DNA of 30,813 nt. Source: a virus. Position 1 is the stretch's first letter. Each line of letters starts with the position of its first letter. Shown one piece after another: positions 8,501-23,500 of the stretch. The notes under the pieces were generated by a model. That model did no database searches and was not told where the DNA came from. It saw only the letters and a program-made list of their open reading frames with translations. The position numbers and the translations under genes were made by a program. The stretch is from positions 1-30,813 of the IMG/VR virus record IMGVR_UViG_3300042515_000124; one strand, 5' to 3'.

Positions 8501-11500
8501 TGTCACCAACTATAGTCCACTGACCTCTATCTTCTACATAGATGACATTGTTTAAGTTTTCTGTAGTACCGGTTGCTTTGACTGTGAACGTAGTTCCATC
8601 AGTAGATACTCTTACTACACCGCCATCACCTACTAATACTAATGTGTTATCGGCGAATTCTACAGCATTATAATTTGTAGTACCTTGCTGAGTCTGTAGC
8701 CAAATAGTTCCGTTAGTGCTTGATAATACACCACCGTTAGTTCCTACAGTGTAGATAGTATCAAACCCCGAAGTCACACCCTTGAGTGATCTATTGCTCA
8801 ATCCGGTTATTCTAGTCCAAACTGTTTGATTATAATCTCCTTCTCTTACATCCATGCTCTTTAATATAAGTGGATCGGTTTGATTAGCACCTACTGCAAT
8901 ATATCCGTGGAATTGAGTAGTTTCGACATAAGAAATATCAAATAATTGTCTCGTAATGCCGGGATTTTGCGGGAGCACAAAAATCTCGAACCATAATGAC
9001 GCATCATCACTTACGATTATGTTTTTCGTACCTACAGCAAAATATCTATCATTCTCGTATGACACTGCATTTAATTGTAGCCCTGAAGCAATCAAACGTT
9101 GTTTGAAGAAATCAATAGAATCAACCGGAGTACCGATAGGCACAAGATAACCATTAACACTCCATATTGATTTGTCTGCGCTACTGAACAATGGTGTAGG
9201 ACTGTTTCTAGAACTCATGACATAAATGCCATCACCCCTAGTTATATCAGTCAACGATAATGTTTGATTTGCAAGTTTAGATAATAACCAATCATCTTGT
9301 ACTTCTAAGTCTGCGATCACCGCCGCATAATTAGGCAAGTTAGCAGGTGCAATATAATTAGTACCGTCCCACTCTATTGCAGGTATACTGACCTGAGTTG
9401 GGTCGAATGGTAAATCGACCAACTGTGTATCAACAGGATACTGTTGATCAGGCTGGAACATGTTACCTTTATATGTAGTGTTAGGATAAGTCAATCCTGT
9501 AAACAACTGTGTTAGATCCATGCCAGGCATATTGACGGTTGGTGCATAGTATCCTTTAGCACGATCTAATGCATTGAGTCTACGATCATCTGAACGCAAC
9601 TCTTCCCATTTACCGAACACGAATTCGCTATCATTGTTTGATAATGTACATGCCCATACACGGTTGTTGTATTTCACTATGCTTGGTGTGAATATTAACG
9701 GTTCAGGCAATAGCATGAACGAGCCGGGTTTTGTCGCAGTACCAGAAACTCCTGATCCTGCATTTACAGCAGTATCACCTGGATTGATTGCTACTGTAAT
9801 ATTGTTTCCTGCGACACTCAACACATAATATGTTTGCCCAACTGTTAATGTAATACCTGAATCTAAATCATTGAATACGATAGGATCGTTCACAGCAAAG
9901 CCGGTCGCATCATCTAAAGTTATAACAGTAGACGATACATTTGTTATGCTAGTTTGAGTAAATCCTTGATATGGGAAATTGACTCCGCTTACAGGAACTT
10001 GCATCAATGGATCACTGTAAACTTTGAATGTGTTTGCACCGGTTACTTTCAAGAAGTAAGTTGTTATAGTACCAGTAGGAGTTCCACTGCTTATTACTTT
10101 AGTGATAGCACCATCACTCTGTAATGGTAGTGACCAACTATATGTACCTGCTATGATAGGATTGATTCTTGATACAGTCAATGTTAAATCATTGTCAGGA
10201 GTAGTTCCTCCCAATGCATCACCTGGTATAGTGATCGTGTTATTTTGTGTGAATCCAGTACCACCGTCATTGATGATTACATTGTAACCACCTAAAACGT
10301 ATCCTATATCAAAAGTAGGATCCTGTGTGATTTCTTGATTCCAAGTCACCGATCCAGAATCATTAGTCAATACTACAGTGGCTTGACCTGTACCTGTTTG
10401 TGGGTTACTGTTGCAAGTGAAATCTGTTTGATATGCAGTACCGTCATTGATACCTAAAGTACCCGGGTTCTTAGCATATAAAATATCTTCAGAACTTACT
10501 ACTAGTGTAGGATCGCCAGTCACTGTTCTCCAGAATGCATTAGTATTAGATCCTAAATCTTTTATGATATAATACTTGCCTACTGTTACAGCATTTCCAG
10601 ACACAAGATAAGTCGCACCCAATGATGAGAAAACAGTAGTACCTATGAATTTGATCTCGTAATCATCACCTGATACTAATTCGCCTACAGGCAGATATGA
10701 TTTCATCACAGGGCTACCTGTACCTAGCATATTGCCACTGGCAGTAGTTAATGTCACTGATGATTCGTTTTCTACGGCTGCTATGGTAAATTGTGTTGAA
10801 TTTATTATGTGACGAACATAATATGTGTAATCTAACAATGTGCCACCTAGACTTTGTTCAGTGAATACAATAGGCATGCCTACATACATCATGTTTGTAT
10901 CGAAATCAGTATCGACTGTAATAATACCATTGGTTGTAGTGCAACCAGTGGTCACTACTGGAACAAAATATGTTGTGCTTACTTCATATGTTCCGTTACC
11001 GCCTGAACCAGAAATATAACTTACAATATATGTGTTAGGTTGAACGTTACTTCCTGTGACTAATGATCCTGGATATAATATTCCGGTACCGGATGCATTA
11101 GTTACAGTCATCGTTGTACCTAAGAAACTAGCATCATAAGTCAACAAAGTTCCTGCTGTTGATTGGCAATCTATCAATACATTAGTTAAATCATATGCAT
11201 AATATGTTTTACCAGTTACTAATCCACCGATGTTTGATTCTACAGTGAAAGGTATATCAATATATAAGCCGCTATTATTCTGTTTATATGCTATCTGATT
11301 ATAAGGTGCTAATGTCTGTACGATTGTCTTCTCTAATAGATTTCCATATACTAAATCAGGAGTAGTAACATCAGCATAGTTTTGTGATGATGGATAGAAC
11401 GTGAACGCTTGTCCATCTACTTGACCCGGGCTGATCGGTACGCCTACTACCATAGTAGCATTACCTGAACGTGTGGTTAATGTTAATACATTCGCTTGGC

Positions 11501-14500
11501 TAGTAATAAAGCAATATGTGTCATCAGCGGGTGCAACTACTCCAGTAGAGAATGTAGGTCCACCTACAGTAGTGCTAATAGTAATGACATTGATACCAAT
11601 AGTCTTGATATAATAGATCGTTTGTTTATCAATGTTTCCAAAAGTATCAGATGGTTCGCCATTGATTGCTATGCTATCAAATACTACTGGATCGCCAACT
11701 TCTAAGCCATTAGTATTTTCAACTATGATTTGATTTGCCAAGTTTGTCTGATAGACTCTGACCACAGCAGGCTCAGATGAGAATGCGTCTCTCAATGTGA
11801 ATTCTTCGCTACCCAACACTGAAACTACGTAGAACATAGCATTAGTTCCGAACATTCCGCCGCCTGTAGTAAAGTACACGGGTAGATTTGTATAGAATCC
11901 ATTAGTGCCGCCGGTACCTATATCGGTCAATGCGACTCTTACTGAGTTAGTTCCAGAATATGTGTTAGTTACATTTCTGTAGCCTGAGTATATCGATGTG
12001 AGTACCGCAGTATCAATAACTTTCGCTGTGTACATCTTGAAATCAGCAGATGGGATAGGAGCAAGCGATAGTGCGCTACCACTTTCTGTAGTGCTGATCT
12101 TGAATGTATCAAGACCTATGATCTCATTGATGTAATATGTAGTTCCTTCAACTATCTCAGAACCTGTGTCACCTTCAAACTTGACTGGCATGCCAACATA
12201 GAAACCTATCGTTGATCCTGATGGATACTCATCTGTACCTGAACTAGTGTAACTCAATATAAGTTCATTGTTTGACACGATAGCACTTACTGTACGTTCA
12301 AAACTCGACCAATCTACTTGTCTATCATTTGTTACATTGACTAACGGAAATGCTGTACCTTCTGCGCTAGATAATATAGTATTGATGTCAGGTTGTACTG
12401 AGGCTAATGATACGCTACTGCTTGATGCTTCAAGCAAGTAACTGACAAACTCACCACCGTAGAATGTATTAGGAGCCCAATCAGTTACTTGTGTATCATA
12501 TGTTGTTCTGTCAAAGCGCAATGTGATATTGTTTTCTCTGACAGGATAACTTGATGTTATAGGTGTTGCTCTTGCACCATATTCAAAACTTTGACTGCCG
12601 GTGCCTTGACTCAACAATCTTACTCTAGTGTTGTCGTTCAACGCATCTGCATAAGTTGTATACAATGCCGCGATAGTAGTTGGACTTGAATCCAATACGT
12701 TTACATAATAATATTGACGATCTGCAAGACCACCGATATTCTCGGTACCGGCCACATATCGTACTAGATCACCTGTAGTCAATGCTGGAGCATATAGTTC
12801 TATAGTGTTTGTGACAGTATTCACGTTGCCGCTACTAAAAGTGAAAGTATCAGCAGGATCTATAACGATTTCAGGCAGCACGGCATAGCCTTGACCTGGA
12901 TCTATAATGTTTATTCCTACTACACTGTCTAGGCTCATGACAGCCTCAAGAACTGCTTCTTGTCTTGGTTCTGGATATACAGTAGTGTCTATTACTGCTA
13001 TAACTCTAGGAGGGTTAGCATAGCCACGACCGCCATCTAATAATAATACACCCGGTAGATTCATATAAATCAATTCACCCGGTAAGTGATCTACGATAGT
13101 AGTTCCGTCTACGCCCCTAGTCAAGCCAGTAATGATGCCGGTTGCACGATCTACTGTAGCATAACTTATCTTTTCTGAACCTATAGTGAATGTTCCGTTG
13201 ATTGGGAATCCTTGTGGATTATCAACAATGATATTCTGGCTAGTGATAGTTAGATATGATTCTAATGTTGCTATCTGATAATTGTCTTGACCGGATAGAC
13301 TTACTCCGTGATTATCAAACCATTCTTTATATTTTTCAGTCTGCCATATAGGATCATCTGGTAAGAATTCATATTCTGTATCAGCATTGTTGTATACTAA
13401 TTCAGGGCTTACGAATCTATCTATAGTTGTGTCATAAGTCGCAGGCAAATCAAAATCAGTTAATGTGCCTGGATATACATCGCCACCTGTGTAATCGAAT
13501 AAGAATTCTTTGATGACTACGTGATATGGTTTAGTTTCATTCACATAACCTTCTAAGAATAGTTCATTGTCGCTTACGAAATTTTGTAATGGTTTTAGTT
13601 CACGAATTTTGTGGGCCACATCAACTAATGATGTCTTGTTCAACCATGGTAGATAGTTTTGATTTTCATCAGTTTCTTCTTGAATATATTCGAACAACAA
13701 TATCAAACTCTTGTTTCTGTAAATCAACAATTCGTTTGTATAAATCTGTTCGTTCAAGGCGCGCATGATCCAGCGTGTTTCTTCGCTTGGATATACGTCA
13801 TAACTGTCAGTATCGTAGAACGTGCCGCCGAAACCAAATCCGGCTGCGTTGTAATCAAATAGTTCATCTTTGAATCTGATAGTACCGTTCTGTAATCCTA
13901 TTCTAGTCCAAACTCCATCACCATCATAGCGATATGTTTCAGTAGCACCATAGCCGTTTTGTGCTACAGTAACGATAGTACCTGATGCAAATTCAAGCGC
14001 AGATAAATCAGCATATATAGGTACCTGTGTGACAGACTTAGTGTTGTTGTCATAACCTGGTGCCCACCAGTTGATATACTCCCAATAGTTACTAGTATCA
14101 TAATAAGTTCCTGAAGTGTTCAAGAAATTAAATGATCTGATCTCGCTGATCGGGAACAGTTTCATTATAGTGTTTGCAAACTGTAGATAGTTCTTTATCG
14201 CAAGATATCTGTTATAGAAGAAACTCTGTCTTGGTCTTGCCAACACGCCTGATTGTACTGCTTTAGGTAAGAATGGGTTAGGTACTACTGCACCGGTCTC
14301 ATCTACACCTGATAAACTGTCTAATAATCTGTCATATAATGACTGTGGTGTGACATAGCCTCTTGTTCCAGGCACGCCCGGTAAGAAGTCATCAGCATAA
14401 TCTGTTCGTATCAATGTGAATGATTGATGAGCAGGATTATCTTGCTGTCCAGTACTGAATCCTATCTGTAACACAGTGCTATTTGCATTCAAGAATTGTT

Positions 14501-17500
14501 TTGTATTGTAAAGAGCAACAGCATCAGAATTGATAGGAGTCAAGTAACTTATGCCTGATGATACAGGACTGTTTATATAGGCTGCGATATTAATGTCAGC
14601 GAGTGATTTACCTGGTGACACGATACCATAATTTCTGACCCAGAAATAATATACAGGCGTTATAGTATTAGATGAATTCAATACGGTTTGTACTGTGTAG
14701 TTAGTTATGTCTCTAGGTACGCCAGGACCTTGATATGATGAAGGTAATACATTACTTGCTACCCAAGTACATACTGCTACATCGCTGCCTGGGAATAACG
14801 TCCCCCAATAACGTGCGTTGTAACTATTATCATTTTGATGATAATTGATATATTTTATATTTGATGTATCGAACCAGATTGATCCCGTTTGCGCTTCACC
14901 CCATATCATGCCTTGCGGGCTGTTGACGTTGTTATAGTTTGCAGGATCTATGTTAGAAATAACGTCTATGTTCTGCTGTACTGCACCTAACAACTTACCC
15001 TGTAATGGATCAATATAATCTAAGTTGCTTAGAGTATTATTAGTCTCCCCGTCAAACATCTGTATGTTGTATATTCTTTCGATATCAACTACAGGATTTG
15101 CGTGTCTCAATACAGACCAGTTTTTCTCACCTGTGTTATTCACATAAATCACTACTTGACCATCAATGTCTTCAGGTCTGTAGTCAGGGCTACCGATCAC
15201 GATCTTGTCATCTGACCAATCTATAGCAGAACCATATCTTGGCTGACTACCATAAACTAAGTTCTGTGCGTTAACGCTTTGAGCATAAGTGTAATTACCT
15301 ATGTTCTGTAATGATTCGTTATAGTTGCCTAGATACTCGAAAGTATAAACTGCGCCTGCGTTATTAAATGTATCTATGAACTGTGTTGAGTTGTTATCAA
15401 AGATAGTATCATTTTGATAATTTGCATCATCAACAAAGTCAAATGAAGTTAATGTATAGCGTGTTCCTGATGGTGCTGATATAGCGACACTGTTTTGGTC
15501 GTTGAATTTAACAACTGTACCAAATTGACTTGGGCCTGTACTATGTGGATTCTGTACGATCTGAGTTTGTGTGTATAAATCTATACCTAACTCACTCAAT
15601 GTTGTCAAATCTGCTGACAACAATAATTCTTGATTTGCAGAAGCCAGATCAAAATTTATCAAACTAATGATCAATTTGCCATTAACAGAAGATGCTTGGA
15701 CATTTATGATATTAGCATTGTTTATATTAGTTGCTGCCTGAGTGCTATCTCCAACTGAGATGTTAACTAAGTAACCATTCACTAATATTGATCTAGATGC
15801 AGTTACGTTAGTATTTGTTGTTCCGGCTATAATACCGAATCTAGCACCACCATATGTATATCTGAAGGCTGCACCTTCTTGATTTGCTGTGCTTAAGTAG
15901 AACGGTGTACCTACTAATATCTCAGTACCTTGTGTATTATTATCTACGCTAAATCCAAACTGACTTCCGTTTCTAGGATTATTTGCATTACTTAATTCTT
16001 GTACCAATACAAATTCATTACCGCTTACAGTTAGTATGTCACCGATAGTGAAATTACCTAAGTAACTGAACGTAGTGCCGGTGAATGAATAGTCTGTGCT
16101 ATCTATTAATATACCGTTCTTTGTTACAGTTAACGGTTGTCCTACAGTAGGTGCCCATATCAACGTGAAGTCAACTGTATCACCTACCACATATTCTTGC
16201 TGTATCTGATAGTTCTGTACTAATCTATCATAGATATAACTTCTGCCGTTATTAGTTGCGAGATGATCTTGGTTAGGTGCACCTACTACTAATGTAGTAC
16301 CATAATAGTTTGTAGACAATGAATGTCCGAACTTGTCAATAGCAGTAGATCCGCTAGCAATAGTTGTGAGATACTCGTAATCAACACTCTTAGCAGTGCC
16401 GGTACCTGAACCTATTCCTGTAGCAATAAAGTAGATACCTATAGCATTTGTGACGGCACCAACTTCTTCAAAGTCAGTATCACCTATGCTTGTTATCTGA
16501 TATGTCTTACCTACAACAAAACTTCCTGCATCAGTCTCTACGTTAGTTCTACGATATACGTGAACATTATTTCTTGCTGAAGATATATCCTCATCAAAGT
16601 CACTTATGAACAACCAGTTCAAGTCACCAGACAAGGCTGTTGCTTTGCCGAAATTAGTGATGCTTGGATCTATATCGGTCGCGTCAATTTCTTGATAAAG
16701 TATGATATTGTCTGAAACTTTAGTATTGTTTACAGTGTATAAGAATACTTTAGGAGTATTTTCAGGCTGTGATATCACATAGATATTTTGTTCGTGTACA
16801 ATAGTAGTACCGAAACTCACATCACCTGTCAATGTCTCGTCTAATTGATAATCTCCATCAGTCACATCATATTGATAACGATAGACTTCGCCTAAGTTAG
16901 GATCGCTGAATAGATAATCACTTAATGGACTATATGCTACTGCTGAGCCAAACTTCTCGCTGTTTTGTTTATTGAATTCTTTTTCATATGAATAGTTTAT
17001 ATTCTTACGATATACAGCCCAATCTCCGTTTGTGTTCTCGTCTACCCACACTGTGTTCTTGACAAATTCAAAATCTAGTAATGGTAGAGACTGTATATTA
17101 CCCGGCTGTGCAACACGCTGAGTCTGGAACTGTAGTCCTATACCAAAACCTGTTATAGCCTTTGTTCCGTTAGGTAATGATAATGTCACAAGTACTTGTC
17201 TTGTGTTAACAACATTTGTTACTACATAGTAACCATTTACCGCGCTATCAAAATTTATGATACTGAAAATATCAAACTGACTTAGATTGTGATCTTTATC
17301 AAATGTGACTGTGCAAGTATTATTCAAGTTGTTGCGTACCAATATCACTTGACCAATGCTTGTAGGTGTCAATATCTGCCAACTTGCTCTATAGTCTGCT
17401 AGCCATATATAATCACCAACATATATGTTGTTGATCGGTACGATCTCTCTATTTTTGTCTACACCTGTTGGTAGATTATTAAAGAAATAAGCAGAAACTT

Positions 17501-20500
17501 TTACGTCATTTATGTTGACATAGCCTGCATCTGGATATACTTCATAATTAATGTTATCTTCTAATAAAGGTAATATGTTAGGATTGTTGATAGGTCTATT
17601 ATAATTGAACAATGAATATAGAGGAACAAGTTGTTGCGCACCTTCTACGTCATTACCATTAGTTATACCTACGATGCTTGGGTTGGCAGTTAGATTATTC
17701 TCGTTCAATCTAAATTGAATAAAGTTGTCGTTTAATGTTCCGCCGAACGTACCTTGCAATATACCCCAGTTCTCGTATATGTCGTAATCGATACCGCCTT
17801 GAGGTAAGTTAGCACCCTTGAATGCCTTAACTGCGTTCAATGTACCTTTTTCTTTGATCAAGTTTTTATAGATGTTGACCTGTGTGATGTCTGTCAAGTC
17901 AGCACTTGCCATGTATTCTCTTGGTCTAAATCCAATCAAACTGAAACTCAACAAATCTGCATCTTTTTCTAAGTTGGCAGTGTTGGTGTTGTAGTACAAT
18001 GCGCTCTCATAACTACGTGTGCTACTGTTCGGTAATAATCCTTTTTGAATCTCATCGTAATCAGTTTGCTTCCACTCTTCTTCTTTGAATTTCTTTCCAG
18101 GCTGCACGATCTGCAATGCAGTGAAGAATTTGTTTTTGTACTTGACGATAGCGCCCTTAGTATACTTTAAGTCAGGGCTCCACTGTTCGATATTATCTTG
18201 ATTATAGATGAAACCGCTAGCAAATAATGTTCCGTTCCATTCTCCGCTCTTAGTGCCGCGTAGATATATGCGGTTCTGCTTTAATCCTGATATCAGATTA
18301 TAGATAGTGTCGTTGAACAATGTCTCATTCTGGAAAACAATACCGTGTTCGATATTGCTTAGATTGAATTGTCCATATGCTACTGCATCACCTTCGTTGA
18401 GTGGTTTAACAGAGAACAAAGTGCCATCTCTGAATATGTTCAAATCTTTATTCTGTATAGGATACAGATTGTTGTTTAATATGAAATTATTATTAGCATA
18501 AGTCAATGGTTGTACAACTTGACTTTCTTTGTTGATAGTCAATTGTAGTGCCGCTGGATTCAATGTCAATATACTACCTTGTGTCCAGCCTGTCTGTGCC
18601 CAATATAAGAACTCGGCGACCATCTGTCTCCAAGATACTTGTATGTTCTGTATCTGGTCATCAAATACTGCACCATTCTCTTCTAACCAAGCACCGTAGT
18701 TCAACAAGAACTGTGATACTTCTTGGTATGTATAGAATACAGTGCCATATGGTACGATCTCTTCTTGTGCTGTATATCTATCTGCTACTTGTATGCTGAC
18801 ATCTTGTACTGTTATTCTGCTTCTTTGACCATTTGTTATAGGTTTCAAAGTCTTGAAATATGCAGTAGTCTGGCTGTTACCAAACACAGCAAATCCTTCA
18901 GCCACGCTTTGTACTACTACACCTGAGTATACCAATTTTGTCATTGGTTGATTCTCGTATAGTATTACTTGATAACTTTCATCAGGAATCAACAATGAAC
19001 TGTTTCTTGATTCAGGTGTTCCTTTTTCTACAAAGAACTTCAATAATGACTTATCGCTAAAGCCTGCTAGGCGATATACTAATCTTACGTCTAAGTTATT
19101 CAATAGGTCAGTGATGTTCTGGGTAGCATCAACACCTAACTGTTTCTGATAGTCTACTATCCAGTTTAAGTATGATGTCTTGGCGACACCATTGCCATAA
19201 ATCTCTATCTCTGACGGCACTAAGTGTGTTCTACCATTTACTAAGAACTGATTAAACTCAACATTGTATTTGTAGTTGTCAATGTCAGCACCTAGATTAT
19301 AGAATATAGCAGGTTTCAATAATGCTTCAAGGCGCATCAAGTCGAACGGATATGTTGAACTCTTGCGATATGAATATTCTACTGGAGCATCATCACCCAC
19401 TCTCCAATCGCGCTGGAATGATAGTTGATTATAGTTTGCGATGACTGTATCTAATGGTTCTTTTAGATTGCCTTGGTCGTCGACCGGTATGATATCTAGC
19501 AACCCTGGTCTCTGATATAATGGTCTTACTATAGGATCGCCGTTATTATAATCGATACCATCTTGTAAATCTGTCCACAATATCAAGTTGTCACTAGTAT
19601 ATGGTGCGGCTCCATAACGACCTTCCCACCAAGTTGGTTTGTTAGCGTAACCTATCATAGCCCATGGTGTCAAGTTTGGTGTTGAAGTGTCATATACATA
19701 TTCATATATGCCTCTCCAATATCCTTGCAATATCTGGCTACCATCTAACTTGAATGTGCTTTGTTCTCTGTAGTTGTATGTATAAGGGTCGGTTGATCTA
19801 TACAATTGAGTTTTGTAATTCAATCTATTTTGGCCGGCCCAGTCTAAGAAGTTTCTGCTGTATATATCAGTCCATTCAAAATAAGTCAATGATGAATCTC
19901 TGAAGTACCCCGGTACGATCTCTGCAAGATCGACAGGTAAAGTATTGCTTAACTTGATGTTATTATAAACTCTAGTCTCAAATTCTAATAAAGCCTGATC
20001 TCTGAAATCTACAGGTAATCCTATAACTTCATTATAGTCACCGTATAATTTATTATACGAACCATCATGTCCTTGTATGAAATATGTTGGTTCTTGATAA
20101 GTGGTATCTAGTAAAACTTTAGGTTCGTATAATGGATACAAGCCTAATTTAGTAGGAGTGTTTGGAATATATGAACCATATGTCTGGTTATATTCTTTGA
20201 TGATGATCTTATCGCCACTCTCTAAAAATTTAGTTACTGTTACGCTAGGGCTGTCTGTGCTTACGATATATTCAATATTTTTTATTAATTGTTTTGTTAC
20301 TATTATACCTTGTATTCTTCGTTGCGAGTATACCAGCACGCCGTCATAATTGGCTGTGCTGAAATCGTAAATCTTGCTCAATGGGAATACACTAGTCTCA
20401 GACTGGTTAGCAAAATTGTATGTGTTACTGATATATGGCGCCTTGTTAGGTATCATATCAGACCAGAAGAAAGGTTGTTCTTGGCTCTTGACTGAAGTTA

Positions 20501-23500
20501 TAACATCAATCGCTTCATCCAACAACATTGCTGGATCGTATTTTTGCTGGTATGATATCTTATCGACAGTATCGATCAAGAGAGTCTTAAATTTAATGTA
20601 CTCTCTACTGTTGTACATCAAAGCATCATATAAGTTGTTTCTAGGATTTCTTAATAATGCGCCGGGTAATACTAAACTTGCGCTATTCTGAATAATGCGA
20701 TTACCCCATGGCACTAAGTTACCTAGATCACGATAATTGTTAGGACCAAACATTACTCCGGTAGTGTCTGGATTGTTATCATAGATAGATTGATAATGAC
20801 CGCGAATATCTCCTATATCTACAGTTGCAGGATCAGCATTGAATGGATTATTTGATAAGTTGATAGGTATAGTATAATACGCATCTTGGCTTACCTTATC
20901 GCTCAATATCAATACTTGTATAGGTGTATCAATGTCTTCTGTTAACTTGATTGTGATTATAGTTGATGTTGAAGTATTTTCCACAGTATAATCAGTATCC
21001 AACGTCAATATATCATTGTTGTTGTATACTTCAAGGCTTGGCCATATAGTATCATCTACGTTTAACTGTGGTACATTAACAGTCACAGTATAATCAAAAG
21101 TATCACCTGGATCTAATACCGTTACAGGATTGTTTGCTTTATAATCAAATTGGAATAATTGATATTGTGTACTTGGTGCTACTGCTGTCTGCCAGCCGAT
21201 CAATCTTTCATAATCAACTCTAGATGAATAATTGTATACAAAACCATTCTTTACAGTCGATGTTATAGAATTTCCGTTATTGATATAATCAAATGTTTGA
21301 GTATATAATGATACTTCGAATGATATATCACCTACGTTATTGATCGAACTGAAACTGATAGGGAAACCTAAAATCGTGTCATTGATTCCTACGCCAAGTT
21401 TATAGTTGAACAACTTACAACCATCAAATGTTGAAGAGTTATATACAACTTGGTCACCATAACTTATGCCGTTTTCATCAAAGATATCAAACAACGGTGC
21501 TTGATTGACTGTCTGTTTTTGTTGTGCTTGAACATAATCTAAGCCGTTAAAATAGAAAGTTTTTCCTATGTTGTTGAAACCTCTTTGTACCGCAAACATA
21601 TCATCGTCAACAACATCACCGTCTGCTGTTTCAGTAAGTGTAATGACTGGATATGTTTCGGATCCGGTAGTATTAAAGTTTACTGTGTAAATCTTGTTTC
21701 TGATTAATTCATTTTCGTCTGCGGCAAATACTACTCTTGATCCTGGGAACAAGAGTAAGTCAGCGTTATTCTTTGTAGCAGCCACAAAACTTGCACCGGT
21801 ACCCGATGCGATGTCTGCAGGTAAAGGCCAATATACAGTAAGCAAATAAGGATCAGTAGTATCTACAGAAAGAATTCTAGTTCCGGCTGGTAATCTGCTC
21901 TCTTCACCTAAGATCAAATCATTGATCCATTGTCCTTGTGTGAATACACCTGTGACATAATCAGGGTCGATACTTACTGTAGTGACTGTTTTTGGTAGTA
22001 TTTGTCCTGAACCTTGCACGGCGGTTCCTGTACCGAAAGCGGATCCGGTGGCGACGAAATTTTGCGGCATCGCTGAACCAAGACCTACATCTGCACTTAC
22101 TACTGTTATCTTATCGCCTACTTTGTATGTGACTCCTGTAGTACCGGCTACAACGTTCCAATCAGTACCTACACCCAAATCCCATATAAAATACACATTA
22201 CCGGGTACTAATAAACCTGAATTGACCGTAGCATTACCTATCAATTGCCATTGAGTAGTACCTAGACTTACTATTGAATATTCTAAACCAGCAGTCAATG
22301 AATCTGAATTAACTATACCACTTTGTGTTGCTTGGAATAATGTTTTTAATGCTGTACCATTGCCAGTACCATCGCCCGGAGTTAGTGCAGTAAATATAGT
22401 ACCTACGCTATAAGATCCAGGTCCACCTATTGTTACCCAATCGGTAGTGCCTAGATCAGTAATGATATATTCTTCATTGGTCTCGAATTCACCGTCTTGT
22501 TGTGATTCGGCTCCTAATAATTCCCATGTCTCTGCCTCTGTAGTTCCTAGGCTAGTGATCTGATAATATTGATCTTGCAATAATGATGACAGTGTTACAG
22601 ATATATTATTAGGATTAATAGTTCCTTCATATTCAGTATATGTCTGTACATCAGGATAATAATTCTGTTGATTTTCAACAAAGTCAAATGCGTTGGTTGT
22701 TCTTGTATCTATAAAGTCTATATTATTTTTACCAACGATACCTGAATTGAATAACTTCAAATTAGGATAGAATTCAATGATGGGTCTTTTTGCTTTGTTT
22801 AAAGGAGTAGCATAAACATCCGGGATAGTAGGATTGTTATTGTATTCTGCTGTGGAATTGATGACATCAATATGGAACCAGCGATTGCTACGTGACCATG
22901 CATTCTTGTTTATTGAATTTCTTGCTATGGTTATGTAATCAGGTGTTTCTGGAACATTCAAACTATCGTCATATGGTCCTATGTCATACGGTAATATATC
23001 ATATGGACTTGATGTTAGTGTAGTGAAAGGTTCTGGTACTACTAATTCTTCTACTGAGATCAATTCGATTCCTGTACCTACACCTTGAACGTAATATTCT
23101 CCGTCCAAGTAACTTCTAGGAATCACGTCACCGCTAAATTGTACTTTCAATCCATTGGTGAATACTACGCCGTTTTTAGCAGTGTAGTTTATTTTTCCAA
23201 GTATATCGTTAGTTACGTCGATTACGTTAGTCTCATTATTTTCAATTAGTTTGATTATACCAACTCTGTTAGGGTTAGTGCCATCTTGATAATAAAGAGT
23301 ATCTAAAGGTGCAGATATATATGGAATTAATTCTATGTAGCCGGCTAGATTTTTAAAGAAGTTAAGACCTACATATTGTGTACCGTATAACGCAGTGATC
23401 TTTTGTTCGATAGGTATCAATCCTGCAGGGATAAGTCTTAATGTAGGATCATCTCTATCACCTTCGAAAATGATCGTATAGAAATTATCGTTTACTTCTG

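Noticed and set aside
8480-9190. Active sialidase in the Asp-box region
   Set aside because: Asp-boxes are structural turns. The catalytic Arg triad and Tyr/Glu pair of sialidases cannot be located, so only a propeller fold is claimed.
20374-20691. Plus-strand frames near 20,100-20,700 inside the giant gene
   Set aside because: The minus-strand frame here encodes highly conserved family blocks. The plus-strand products are hydrophobic random-looking sequence with no start context.
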